This document shows positions 24,875 to 31,594 of a stretch of 31,594 nucleotides of DNA, in pieces. The notes beneath the pieces were generated by a model. It did not search any database and was not told where the DNA came from. It saw nothing but the letters and a program-made list of their open reading frames with translations. A program made the translations under genes and the position numbers. The stretch is from JAJFGI01 sp036397065 (GTDB lineage: Bacteria; Pseudomonadota; Alphaproteobacteria; Kiloniellales; J153). The stretch is from contig DASWJP010000111.1 of NCBI GenBank assembly GCA_036397065.1, forward strand, positions 1 through 31,594, given 5' to 3'. The stretch's first letter is position 1, and each line of letters starts with the position of its first letter.

Positions 24875-26026
24875 ATGAGCGTGCGGCCCTATCGCGAGAT
24901 TCAGCGGCGCCAGAGCCGGCAAATCCATGTCGGCAAGATCGCCGTCGGCGGCGATGCGCCGATCAGTGTGCAGACCATGACCAACACGCTGACCACGGAC
25001 GTGGCCGCCACCATCGCCCAGGTCCAGCAGATGCAGGACGCCGGCGCCGATATTGTGCGCATCTCCTGCCCGGACGAGGGCTCCACCAAGGCGCTGCGCG
25101 AGATCGTGCGCGAAGTGCAGGTGCCGATCGTCGCCGACATCCATTTTCACTACAAGCGGGCGATCGAGGCGGCCGAGGCGGGCGCATCGTGCTTGCGCAT
25201 CAATCCTGGCAACATCGGGTCCCCCGAGCGGGTACAGGCGGTGGTGCAGGCGGCCAAGGATCACGGCTGCTCCATGCGCATCGGAGTCAACGCCGGCTCG
25301 CTGGAAAAAGATCTTCTGGAGAAGTACGGCGAGCCCTGCCCGGAGGCGATGGTGGAAAGCGCCCTCGATCACGCCCGCATCCTGGAGGACCGGGATTTCT
25401 TCGAGTTCAAGATCTCCTGCAAGGCCTCGGATGTGTTCCTGGCGGTGGCCGCCTATCAAGGCTTGGCCGACGCCTGCGACTATCCCTTGCACATCGGCAT
25501 CACCGAAGCCGGGGGCTTGCGCAGCGGCACCATCAAGTCGTCGATCGGCCTCGGCGCGCTGCTGTGGGCGGGCATCGGCGATACCTTGCGCGTGTCGCTC
25601 TCCGCCGATCCGGTGGAAGAGGTGAAGGTCGGTTTCGACCTGCTCAAGTCTCTCAACCTGCGCCACCGCGGGGTCAACGTGATTGCCTGTCCGTCCTGCG
25701 CCCGCCAGCAGTTCGAGGTGATCAAGACCGTCGAGGTCTTGGAAAAACGCTTGGCGCACATCACCACGCCGATGAGCATTTCGGTCATCGGCTGTGTCGT
25801 GAACGGCCCCGGCGAGGCGCGCGAAACCGACATCGGTTTTGCCGGCGGCGGTCATGGCACGCACCAGGTTTACATCGGTGGCCTGCCGGACCACCGTTTG
25901 AAAGACAAGAACATCGTCGATCATCTGGTCGCCTTGGTCGAGCAAAAGGCCGCCGAGATCGAGGCTGCGAAAGCCGCGGCGGACGCTGCCGAAGGCGGCG
26001 AGCGGCGCACCGCGATCGCCTCGTAG
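24875..26026 (+). CDS. ispG: 4-hydroxy-3-methylbut-2-en-1-yl diphosphate synthase (flavodoxin/ferredoxin)
   Basis: Iron-sulfur enzyme of the MEP isoprenoid pathway converting MEcPP to HMBPP. The 383-aa short (bacterial) form starts at ATG 24875 (GAGAG upstream). The TIM barrel carries GDAPISVQTMTNTLTTDVAA, GADIVRISCPD, VPIVADIHFHYKRAIEAAE, LRINPGNIGS and GVNAGSLEKDLL. The C-terminal [4Fe-4S] domain has CPSCARQQFEV and GCVVNGPGEARETDIGFAGG, giving three Cys plus the liganding Glu. A TTG-initiated extension to 24767 is not conserved. It is part of the rodZ-ispG-hisS block. Confidence 0.98.
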   Translation: MSVRPYREIQRRQSRQIHVGKIAVGGDAPISVQTMTNTLTTDVAATIAQVQQMQDAGADIVRISCPDEGSTKALREIVREVQVPIVADIHFHYKRAIEAAEAGASCLRINPGNIGSPERVQAVVQAAKDHGCSMRIGVNAGSLEKDLLEKYGEPCPEAMVESALDHARILEDRDFFEFKISCKASDVFLAVAAYQGLADACDYPLHIGITEAGGLRSGTIKSSIGLGALLWAGIGDTLRVSLSADPVEEVKVGFDLLKSLNLRHRGVNVIACPSCARQQFEVIKTVEVLEKRLAHITTPMSISVIGCVVNGPGEARETDIGFAGGGHGTHQVYIGGLPDHRLKDKNIVDHLVALVEQKAAEIEAAKAAADAAEGGERRTAIAS

Positions 26027-26045
26027 CTTAGTCCGGAGATACGAT

Positions 26046-27290
26046 TTGTCCGCGCTGCAACCGGTTCGCGGTACCCACGACATATTGCCCGATGAAATGC
26101 GCCGTCACCGGCGCGTCATCGATACGGCGCGGGAAATGGCCGAACGCTACGGCTATCTGGAAATGTCGACGCCGATCTTCGAATTCACCGAAGTGTTCCG
26201 CCGGCCGTTGGGCGAAACCTCCGACGTGGTGGCGAAGGAAATGTATTCGTTCGCCGACCGCGGCGGCGAGGAGATTACCCTGCGCCCGGAGGCGACCGCC
26301 GGTATCGCCCGCGCCTTCCTGAGCGCCGGATTGGCGCACGAGTTGCCGTGCAAGTTCTTCTGCCATGGCCCCATGTTCCGCTATGACCGGCCGCAGAAGG
26401 GGCGGCAGCGGCAATTCCACCAGATCAACATGGAGCTGCTCGGCGTTGCCGAGCCGCTGGGCGATATCGAGATGATCGCCCTGGGCACCGGCATACTGGC
26501 GGAGCTGGGCGTGCTCGGGCGGACCAAGCTGGAACTCAACACCCTGGGCGATCAAGACAGCCGTAAGGCTTATCGGGATGTTCTGGTCGAGTACTTCTCC
26601 AGCCACCGGGATCGGTTGTCGGCTGAAAGCATCGATCGGTTGGGGCGCAATCCTTTGCGAATTCTCGATTCGAAGGATCCGGGCGATCGCGAGGTGGCGG
26701 CCGGGGCACCCTCCCTCCACGCGCATCTGAATCAGGCCAGCCGCGATTTCTTCGCCGCCGTGACCGAGGGGCTGGATGCGCTCGGCATCGCCTATGCCTT
26801 GAACCCGGGCCTGGTGCGCGGCCTCGACTACTACACCCACAGCATCTTCGAGATCACCACCGAGGATCTGGGCGCCCAGGCCACGGTGCTCGGCGGCGGC
26901 CGCTACGACGGCCTGATCGAGTTGCTCGGCGGGCCTCCGACCCCTGGCGTCGGTTGGGCGGCGGGGATCGAGCGCCTGGCCATGCTGATGACCGAGGCGC
27001 CGGCGGCGCGGCGGCCGATCGCCATGGTGTCCATGGGGGCGGCGGCCGAGCGCCAAGCGCTGCTCCTTGCCCAGACCTTGCGTCAGGCCGGCTTTGCCGT
27101 CGATCTGGGCTATTCGGGCAATCTGAAAAAACGCATGCGCCGGGCCAACAAGGCGGGCGCGCGCGCCGCCGTGATTCTCGGCGACGACGAGTTGGCTCGC
27201 CATTCAGCGACGGTGCGCGATCTCGAATCGGGCGAACAGGAGCTTGTCTCCCTCAATGCATTGAGCGAGCGCCTGTCCCGCTTCCGTTAG
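26046..27290 (+). CDS. hisS: Histidine--tRNA ligase
   Basis: Class II aminoacyl-tRNA synthetase charging tRNA-His; 414 aa, standard length. The start is TTG 26046 with CCGGAG 8 nt upstream, giving the typical N-terminus SALQPVRGTHDILPDEMRRH. Class II motifs and His-specific blocks are visible: LRPEATAGIARAFL, FRYDRPQKGRQRQFHQINME, GLVRGLDYYTHSIFE and LGGGRYDGLIELLGG, with the motif 3 region GVGWAAGIERL. The C-terminal anticodon-binding domain (LGYSGNLKKRMRRANKAGAR) is complete. It is 19 nt downstream of ispG and 16 nt upstream of hemA, probably one transcript. Confidence 0.98.
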   Translation: MSALQPVRGTHDILPDEMRRHRRVIDTAREMAERYGYLEMSTPIFEFTEVFRRPLGETSDVVAKEMYSFADRGGEEITLRPEATAGIARAFLSAGLAHELPCKFFCHGPMFRYDRPQKGRQRQFHQINMELLGVAEPLGDIEMIALGTGILAELGVLGRTKLELNTLGDQDSRKAYRDVLVEYFSSHRDRLSAESIDRLGRNPLRILDSKDPGDREVAAGAPSLHAHLNQASRDFFAAVTEGLDALGIAYALNPGLVRGLDYYTHSIFEITTEDLGAQATVLGGGRYDGLIELLGGPPTPGVGWAAGIERLAMLMTEAPAARRPIAMVSMGAAAERQALLLAQTLRQAGFAVDLGYSGNLKKRMRRANKAGARAAVILGDDELARHSATVRDLESGEQELVSLNALSERLSRFR

Positions 27291-27306
27291 CCAGGGGCAA
27301 CGGCGC

Positions 27307-28572
27307 ATGGCCGCGACTCCCTACCCCAACCTGATTGCCGCCGGCATCGGCCACCGCGCCGCCAGCGCCGCCTTGCGCGAAAGCTTGTTCGCCAGCGAAC
27401 CGGACCCGGCCGCGTTGCTGGCGGCGGTGCGCGATGCCGGCATCACCCGGGGCATGGCCGTATGCACCTGCGAGCGCCTGGAAGTTTGGACCGCGGCCGA
27501 CAAGGCGGATATGCCGGCGGCGCTGCCCGGCCTGCTCGGCGGCTTGGCCGATCTCGACCCGGCGATCCTGCGCGAACAGATTTATTGTCACAGCGGCCCC
27601 GAAGCGGTGCGGCACATTTTCGCCGTGGCGGCCTCCCTGGACAGCCACATGGTTGGCGAACCGCAAATCCTCGGCCAGGTGAAAGAGTGCCATCGGCAGG
27701 CGGCCGCCGCCGGGATGATCGGCCCCGATCTGGAGCCGGTGCTGCAGGCGGCCTATGGCGCCGCCAAGCGGGTGCGCGGCGAAACGCCGTTGGCGCAACA
27801 ACCGGTTTCCATCGCCGCATCGGCAACCCTGGTGGCCCGCGATGTGCACGGCGATCTCAGCCGGCGCACCGCCCTGCTGATCGGGCTGGGCGAGATGGGC
27901 GAGTTTCTGGCCGCCGAATTGCAGGACGCGGGGATCGACGATCTGGTGATCGTCCATCCCTCCCTTGACCGCAGCGAGGCGGCGGCACGGCGCCTGGATT
28001 GTCATTTCCGCCCCTGGGACGAGTTGGACCAGGCCCTGGCCGGCGCGGATATCGTCATCTCCGCCATGGGCACCGGGCGCTATGCGGTCACCGCCGCCAT
28101 GGCGGCGGCGGCGTTGAAACGGCGGCGGCGCGAGGCGATATTCTTCATCGACGCGGCCCTGCCCGGCGACATCGATCCGGCGGTGGCCCGGCTCGATGCC
28201 GCCTATGTTTACGATCTGGCGGATCTGGAGCGGGTGGCCCGCCAGGGCAAGGCGACGCGCGCGGCCGCCACGACCGCGGCCTGGCGCATCCTGGACGACG
28301 AAATTGCCGCCTTCGAGCAGCGGATCGCCGAACGGGGCGCCGGCCCGTCCATCGCGGCATTGCGCCGCCGGTTCGAGGCCGTGCGGGCCGAAGTGCTGGC
28401 GGATTCGCGCCTGACCCCCGACGAGGCGACACGGCGCCTGCTCAACCGGCTGCTGCATGACCCGTCCGAGGCGTTGCGTCGGGCGGCGGCGGAGGCGAAT
28501 ACGGATGCGGATTTGGAGGCGGCCTTGCGCCGCCTGTTCCGTCTCGAACGAGACGGTGGAAAGGACGAATAG
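27307..28572 (+). CDS. hemA: Glutamyl-tRNA reductase
   Basis: NADPH-dependent enzyme that reduces glutamyl-tRNA to glutamate-1-semialdehyde, the first step of the C5 route to 5-aminolevulinate. The 421-aa protein has the catalytic domain with Cys55 in CTCERLEVW (usual form S/T-TCNRTE, so Asn is Glu here). HIFAVAASLDSHMVGEPQIL followed by GQVKE is also present. The NADPH domain begins with SIAASATLVARDVHGDL and TALLIGLGEMGEFLAAEL. A helical dimerisation domain (ATTAAWRILDDEIAAFEQRI) ends the protein. ATG 27307 has AGGGG upstream. Its stop directly abuts the prfA GTG. The presence of GluTR in an alphaproteobacterial context is uncommon, since most of the class uses 5-aminolevulinate synthase. 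Confidence 0.9.
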   Translation: MAATPYPNLIAAGIGHRAASAALRESLFASEPDPAALLAAVRDAGITRGMAVCTCERLEVWTAADKADMPAALPGLLGGLADLDPAILREQIYCHSGPEAVRHIFAVAASLDSHMVGEPQILGQVKECHRQAAAAGMIGPDLEPVLQAAYGAAKRVRGETPLAQQPVSIAASATLVARDVHGDLSRRTALLIGLGEMGEFLAAELQDAGIDDLVIVHPSLDRSEAAARRLDCHFRPWDELDQALAGADIVISAMGTGRYAVTAAMAAAALKRRRREAIFFIDAALPGDIDPAVARLDAAYVYDLADLERVARQGKATRAAATTAAWRILDDEIAAFEQRIAERGAGPSIAALRRRFEAVRAEVLADSRLTPDEATRRLLNRLLHDPSEALRRAAAEANTDADLEAALRRLFRLERDGGKDE

Positions 28573-29649
28573 GTGAACCTGGACGAGAAACTGGACCGCG
28601 TGCTGCGCCGCTATGAAGAGTTGGGCGCCCGTGTGTCGATTCACGACAAGCCGGGATCGGCGGATTATACGAAGATGCTGCGCGAGTACGCCGATCTTAC
28701 GGCGACGGTGGAAACCGTCAGCGCCCTGCGCAAGGCGCAGAGCGAAAAGCGCGATCTGACCAGCCTCATCGAAGACGCCGATTCGGACGGGGAGATGCGT
28801 CAGCTGGCCCAGGGTGAATTGGAGGTGCTGAACGAACGCCTGCCGGAGCTTGAGCGTCAGGTGATGGTGCAGCTATTGCCCCGGGACGAAGCCGATGCGC
28901 GCAACGCGGTGCTGGAAGTGCGCCCGGGCACCGGCGGCGACGAGGCGGCCCTGTTCGCCGCCGATCTGTTCCGCATGTACCAACGCTATGCGGATCTGCA
29001 CGGCTGGCGCTTCGAAACCCTGGGCTATACCGAAACCGAGATCGGCGGCTGCAAGGAAGGCACCGCGCTCATCTCCGGCCCCGGGGCGTTTGCCCGGCTG
29101 AAATTTGAATCCGGCGTTCACCGGGTGCAACGGGTGCCGACCACTGAATCCAGCGGCCGCATTCATACCTCCACGGCCACTGTCGCGGTCCTGCCCGAGG
29201 CGCAGGAGGTGGACGTGCATGTGGAGGACAAGGACCTGCGCGTCGATACCTACCGCTCCCAGGGGGCGGGCGGCCAGCACGTCAATACCACCGACAGCGC
29301 CGTGCGCATCACGCACATGCCCTCCGGCATCGTGGTGCAGTGCCAGGACGAGAAGTCCCAGCACAAGAACCGGGCCAAGGCCATGAAGGTGCTGCTTGCC
29401 CGCCTGTACGATCGCATGCGCCAGGAGCAGGAAGACGCCCTGGCCGCGACCCGGCGCAGCCAGGTGGGCAGCGGCGACCGGTCCGAGCGCATCCGCACCT
29501 ATAATTTCCCACAAGGGCGGGTCTCGGACCACCGCATCAATCTCACGCTCTACAAGCTGGACCGGGTGATGATCGGCGAAGCCTTGGACGAGTTGGTCGA
29601 AGCCCTGATCGCCGAGGATCAGGCGGCCCGCTTGGCGGCCATGCAATGA
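28573..29649 (+). CDS. prfA: Peptide chain release factor 1
   Basis: Class I release factor terminating at UAA/UAG. The 358-aa protein starts at GTG 28573, immediately after the hemA stop. It contains the codon-recognition tripeptide in RVPTTESSGRIHTS (P-T-T at the RF1 P-x-T position) and the peptidyl hydrolysis motif GAGGQHVNTTDSAVRITHMP. RYEELGARVS, VRPGTGGDEAALFAADLFRM and RIRTYNFPQGRVSDHRINLT are also typical. Its 3' end overlaps prmC (ATGA). The Gln of GGQ is the substrate of the methyltransferase encoded by prmC, explaining the coupling. Confidence 0.99.
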   Translation: MNLDEKLDRVLRRYEELGARVSIHDKPGSADYTKMLREYADLTATVETVSALRKAQSEKRDLTSLIEDADSDGEMRQLAQGELEVLNERLPELERQVMVQLLPRDEADARNAVLEVRPGTGGDEAALFAADLFRMYQRYADLHGWRFETLGYTETEIGGCKEGTALISGPGAFARLKFESGVHRVQRVPTTESSGRIHTSTATVAVLPEAQEVDVHVEDKDLRVDTYRSQGAGGQHVNTTDSAVRITHMPSGIVVQCQDEKSQHKNRAKAMKVLLARLYDRMRQEQEDALAATRRSQVGSGDRSERIRTYNFPQGRVSDHRINLTLYKLDRVMIGEALDELVEALIAEDQAARLAAMQ

Positions 29650-30551
29650 GCGGCACGGTGCCAATCTTGACGACGGCGGATGGAACGGTGGCGCAGGCTT
29701 TGGATGCGGCGGCGGCGCGTCTGCGCGATGCCGGCGTGGACGGGGCCCGGCGCGATGCCCTGCTGCTCTTGGCAGCGGCGTTGAACGAAGAGTTGGCGGC
29801 GGTGCGGGCTCGGCCCGAGTGGGTCCTGGACGGTTCCGCGCAGGCGCGTTTCGATTCTTATGTGGATCGCCGGGCCGGGCGCGAGCCGGTTTCGCGCATC
29901 CTCGGCACACGCGAGTTCTGGAGCCTGCCGTTCGCGATCTCGGCCGATACCCTGGATCCACGGCCGGACAGCGAAACCCTGGTGGCCGCGGTCCTAACGC
30001 ACATCGGCGACCGGACGGCGCCGCTGACCATACTGGATCTGGGAACGGGAAGCGGTTGCCTGCTGCTGGCGCTGCTCTCCGAGCTGCCGGCGGCGCGCGG
30101 GTTGGGCATCGATGTATCCGAGGCGGCGGTGGGCGTGGCCCGGCGGAACGCCGTGGACCTGGGTTTGGCCGGGCGATCGGCCTTTTTGTGCGCACCCTGG
30201 GGGGCGGCCCTGGCCGGCGCTTGGCAAGTAATTGTTAGCAATCCGCCCTATATAGTTTCCAGGGATATACCTCATCTTGCGCCGGAGGTGCGGCTCTTCG
30301 ATCCGCCCCTGGCGCTGGCCGGCGGCGCCGATGGCCTCGATGCCTATCGCGACCTGGCCCCGGATATCGCTCGGCTGCTTGCCCCAGGGGGGGTGGCGGC
30401 GCTGGAAATCGAACCGGCACAGATCGAAAACGTCGAGGGCGTGTTGCAGGCGGCCGGCCTGCGCGGGTTGGGCCGGGCTCGGGATCTTGCCGGACACTGG
30501 CGTTGCATTTTAGCCGAAGGCCCGGAAATCCCAGCAGAATGGCGAAAATAG
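29646..30551 (+). CDS. prmC: Peptide chain release factor N5-glutamine methyltransferase
   Basis: SAM-dependent enzyme that methylates the GGQ glutamine of release factors. The 301-aa product starts at ATG 29646, overlapping the prfA stop by 4 nt. The N-terminal helical domain (VAQALDAAAARLRDAGVDGA) contains RRDALLLLAAAL, followed by RAGREPVSRILGTREFWSLP. The SAM site is ILDLGTGSGCLLLALLSELP, with GIDVSEAAVGVARRNA next. The catalytic NPPY motif is intact in IVSNPPYIVSRDIPHLAPEV, and LALAGGADGLDAYRDL follows. Length is normal. Confidence 0.98.
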   Translation: MSGTVPILTTADGTVAQALDAAAARLRDAGVDGARRDALLLLAAALNEELAAVRARPEWVLDGSAQARFDSYVDRRAGREPVSRILGTREFWSLPFAISADTLDPRPDSETLVAAVLTHIGDRTAPLTILDLGTGSGCLLLALLSELPAARGLGIDVSEAAVGVARRNAVDLGLAGRSAFLCAPWGAALAGAWQVIVSNPPYIVSRDIPHLAPEVRLFDPPLALAGGADGLDAYRDLAPDIARLLAPGGVAALEIEPAQIENVEGVLQAAGLRGLGRARDLAGHWRCILAEGPEIPAEWRK

Positions 30552-30561
30552 TAGTTGGAAA

Positions 30562-30624
30562 GGGATTGAATCCCGACTAAGTTGAAGATGTTGAGCCTAT
30601 GGCTCCCGCGTCCAAATGGGACGC
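30562..30624 (+). other. Cluster of three short hairpins between prmC and the DUF4167 gene
   Basis: Within the 184-nt gap 30552-30735 there are GGGATT-g-AATCCC (30562-30574), GAGCC-tat-GGCTC (30593-30605) and GCGTCC-aaatg-GGACGC (30608-30624). None is followed by a T tract. They may form the mRNA end of prmC or part of a structured leader. The same gap is AT-richer near 30695-30725 and contains TATAAC (30706-30711), a possible -10 for the next gene without a convincing -35. Confidence 0.4.
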
Positions 30625-30735
30625 TCCACGACCCCCGATATTGTGTCCGTGGCAAGGTGCTCGCGCGCTCGCCAGATTTGGCGATGCCAAGAAAACAGCG
30701 AGCAATATAACTAAACCGTTAGAAGCAAGTGGTTC

Positions 30736-31455
30736 ATGAAACCTGGAACGAATGGGCGTCGGCCGCGCGGCAGGCCGAATAGAAAGCAGCATGGCGGCCA
30801 AGCGCGGCCGAACAATTTCGACAGCGGGCAAGAGGGCCGGGTTCGGGGCAATGCCCACCAGGTCTACGAGCGGTATCTGGCCCTGGCGCGCGATGCGGTC
30901 ACCGCCGGCGACCGGGTCGCATCGGAAACCTACTATCAGCACGCGGAGCACTATTTCCGCGTTCTCAATGCCAGCACCGACCCGCAACCGAATGGCCAGG
31001 GCCGGCCGGACCGGCACGGTGGCGACACCCGCTCCGAGGGCGGCCAGCCAGACGGCGGCCAGCAATCGGGCGGCCGCCGCCAGGATCATCGGCAGGAAGG
31101 CCGCCGGCACGAGGCCAACCGGGTGGAGGCGCAGGAGTTGGGCGAGACCCAGGGCGGCGGGCAACCGCCTGCGCCGTCCCTGTCCGTGACGCCCACGTCA
31201 ACGCCCCATGAGCCGGCCGCGAATGGTCAGGATACGCTGCCCGTGGCGGCCCGGCCAGACAACCAAGGCGGCCGGCACCGGCGGTCTCCACAGGTACGCA
31301 ACACACCGGCCCGCAATGCCACGGCCCACGAAGTCGGCCAGCACCGGGGCGACGCGCCCCAGCCCCAATCCAACACTCAGCCGGAACCGCAGCCATTGCC
31401 CGAGGCGCAACCCGGGCCGCGAATCGACGGCGGCTGCGAGCCTACCAGCGTTTAG
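30736..31455 (+). CDS. DUF4167 domain-containing protein
   Basis: A 239-aa protein of unknown function found almost only in Alphaproteobacteria. The conserved domain is at about residues 20-80 (NNFDSGQEGRVRGNAHQVYE, RYLALARDAVTAGDRVASET, YYQHAEHYFRVLNA). It is preceded by a basic Arg/Lys/Gly tail (MKPGTNGRRPRGRPNRKQHG). The remaining two thirds is a low-complexity, Gln/Gly/Pro/Arg-rich and presumably disordered tail. No signal peptide or membrane segment. The basic N-terminus would fit nucleic-acid binding (inference). The gene following prmC is typical for this class. Confidence 0.92.
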   Translation: MKPGTNGRRPRGRPNRKQHGGQARPNNFDSGQEGRVRGNAHQVYERYLALARDAVTAGDRVASETYYQHAEHYFRVLNASTDPQPNGQGRPDRHGGDTRSEGGQPDGGQQSGGRRQDHRQEGRRHEANRVEAQELGETQGGGQPPAPSLSVTPTSTPHEPAANGQDTLPVAARPDNQGGRHRRSPQVRNTPARNATAHEVGQHRGDAPQPQSNTQPEPQPLPEAQPGPRIDGGCEPTSV

Positions 31456-31489
31456 CCTATCTGCGTCTCGGATGACGGACTAACCTGCC

Positions 31490-31594
31490 CTAGGCGGGAA
31501 TTGTGATGGGATCGCCCGCGGCGATGGTGCCGCCGTGCACGACCTCCGCGTAAACGCCCATATCGATATGACCGAAGCCTTGTTGCAGGGCGCG
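31490..31594 (-). CDS. MOSC domain-containing protein, C-terminal end (5' part outside window)
   Basis: The last 34 codons of a minus-strand gene run in from the right edge and end in TAG at 31490-31492. They read ALQQGFGHIDMGVYAEVVHG then GTIAAGDPITIPA. The GVYAEVV-GG-I--GD motif is the usual end of MOSC (molybdenum cofactor sulfurase C-terminal-like) domains, which handle sulfur or molybdopterin-linked reactions. It is convergent with the DUF4167 gene (34-nt gap). Too little is visible to assign the subfamily (e.g. YiiM- or MOSC-ferredoxin-type). Confidence 0.75.
   Translation of the reverse strand, partial: RALQQGFGHIDMGVYAEVVHGGTIAAGDPITIPA

Overview
The window looks like chromosomal DNA of a GC-rich alphaproteobacterium, probably of the Rhodospirillales. 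The order secA / parvulin PPIases / argJ / mutT / NDUFAF5-like methyltransferase / comFC / grxC / nit / DUF1178 / ubiG / lysC / rodZ / ispG / hisS / prfA / prmC / DUF4167 is the housekeeping order I associate with that group. A malyl-CoA lyase gene (cut by the left edge) and a DUF4167 protein fit the same assignment. The taxonomic call is inference from gene content and order; no rRNA or tRNA gene is visible.

Left part (1-3.8 kb): the end of mcl is followed by a palindromic intergenic repeat and then by a visibly AT-rich islet (about 1178-2630). The islet holds two minus-strand genes unlike anything else in the window: a stand-alone GT51 peptidoglycan glycosyltransferase domain without a membrane anchor, and a nucleotidyltransferase-fold protein. 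It is flanked by a 115-bp direct repeat, about 90% identical, which is the last 37 codons plus stop of the neighbouring thiY gene. The islet therefore sits at the 3' end of thiY, with a displaced, coding-constrained copy of that 3' end on its far side. It is the best candidate here for an undescribed mobile or defence-like cassette. thiY itself is preceded by a TPP riboswitch and a good sigma-70 promoter.

Metabolic part (4.0-9.4 kb): accA overlaps an acyl-CoA dehydrogenase-fold gene that closely resembles 3-sulfinopropionyl-CoA desulfinase (Acd) and lacks the usual catalytic glutamate. A second palindromic repeat, a ThDP-dependent enzyme and a convergent SLC13-type anion permease follow. Together they may form an organosulfur or organic-acid utilisation module (inference).

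Housekeeping part (9.4-31.6 kb): secA (minus, with a near-consensus promoter) lies divergent from two tandem exported parvulin isomerases, argJ and mutT. Next come an NDUFAF5-like methyltransferase, comFC, grxC, a Nit-type amidase, a LysE-type exporter, a second small methyltransferase, DUF1178, ubiG and lysC. A long plus-strand run follows: rodZ, ispG, hisS, a glutamyl-tRNA reductase (hemA), prfA and prmC. The last three abut or overlap, an order familiar from gammaproteobacteria and notable in an alphaproteobacterial setting. The window ends with a DUF4167 protein and the C-terminus of a MOSC-domain protein on the minus strand. No CRISPR array, integrase, transposase, rRNA or tRNA was seen.
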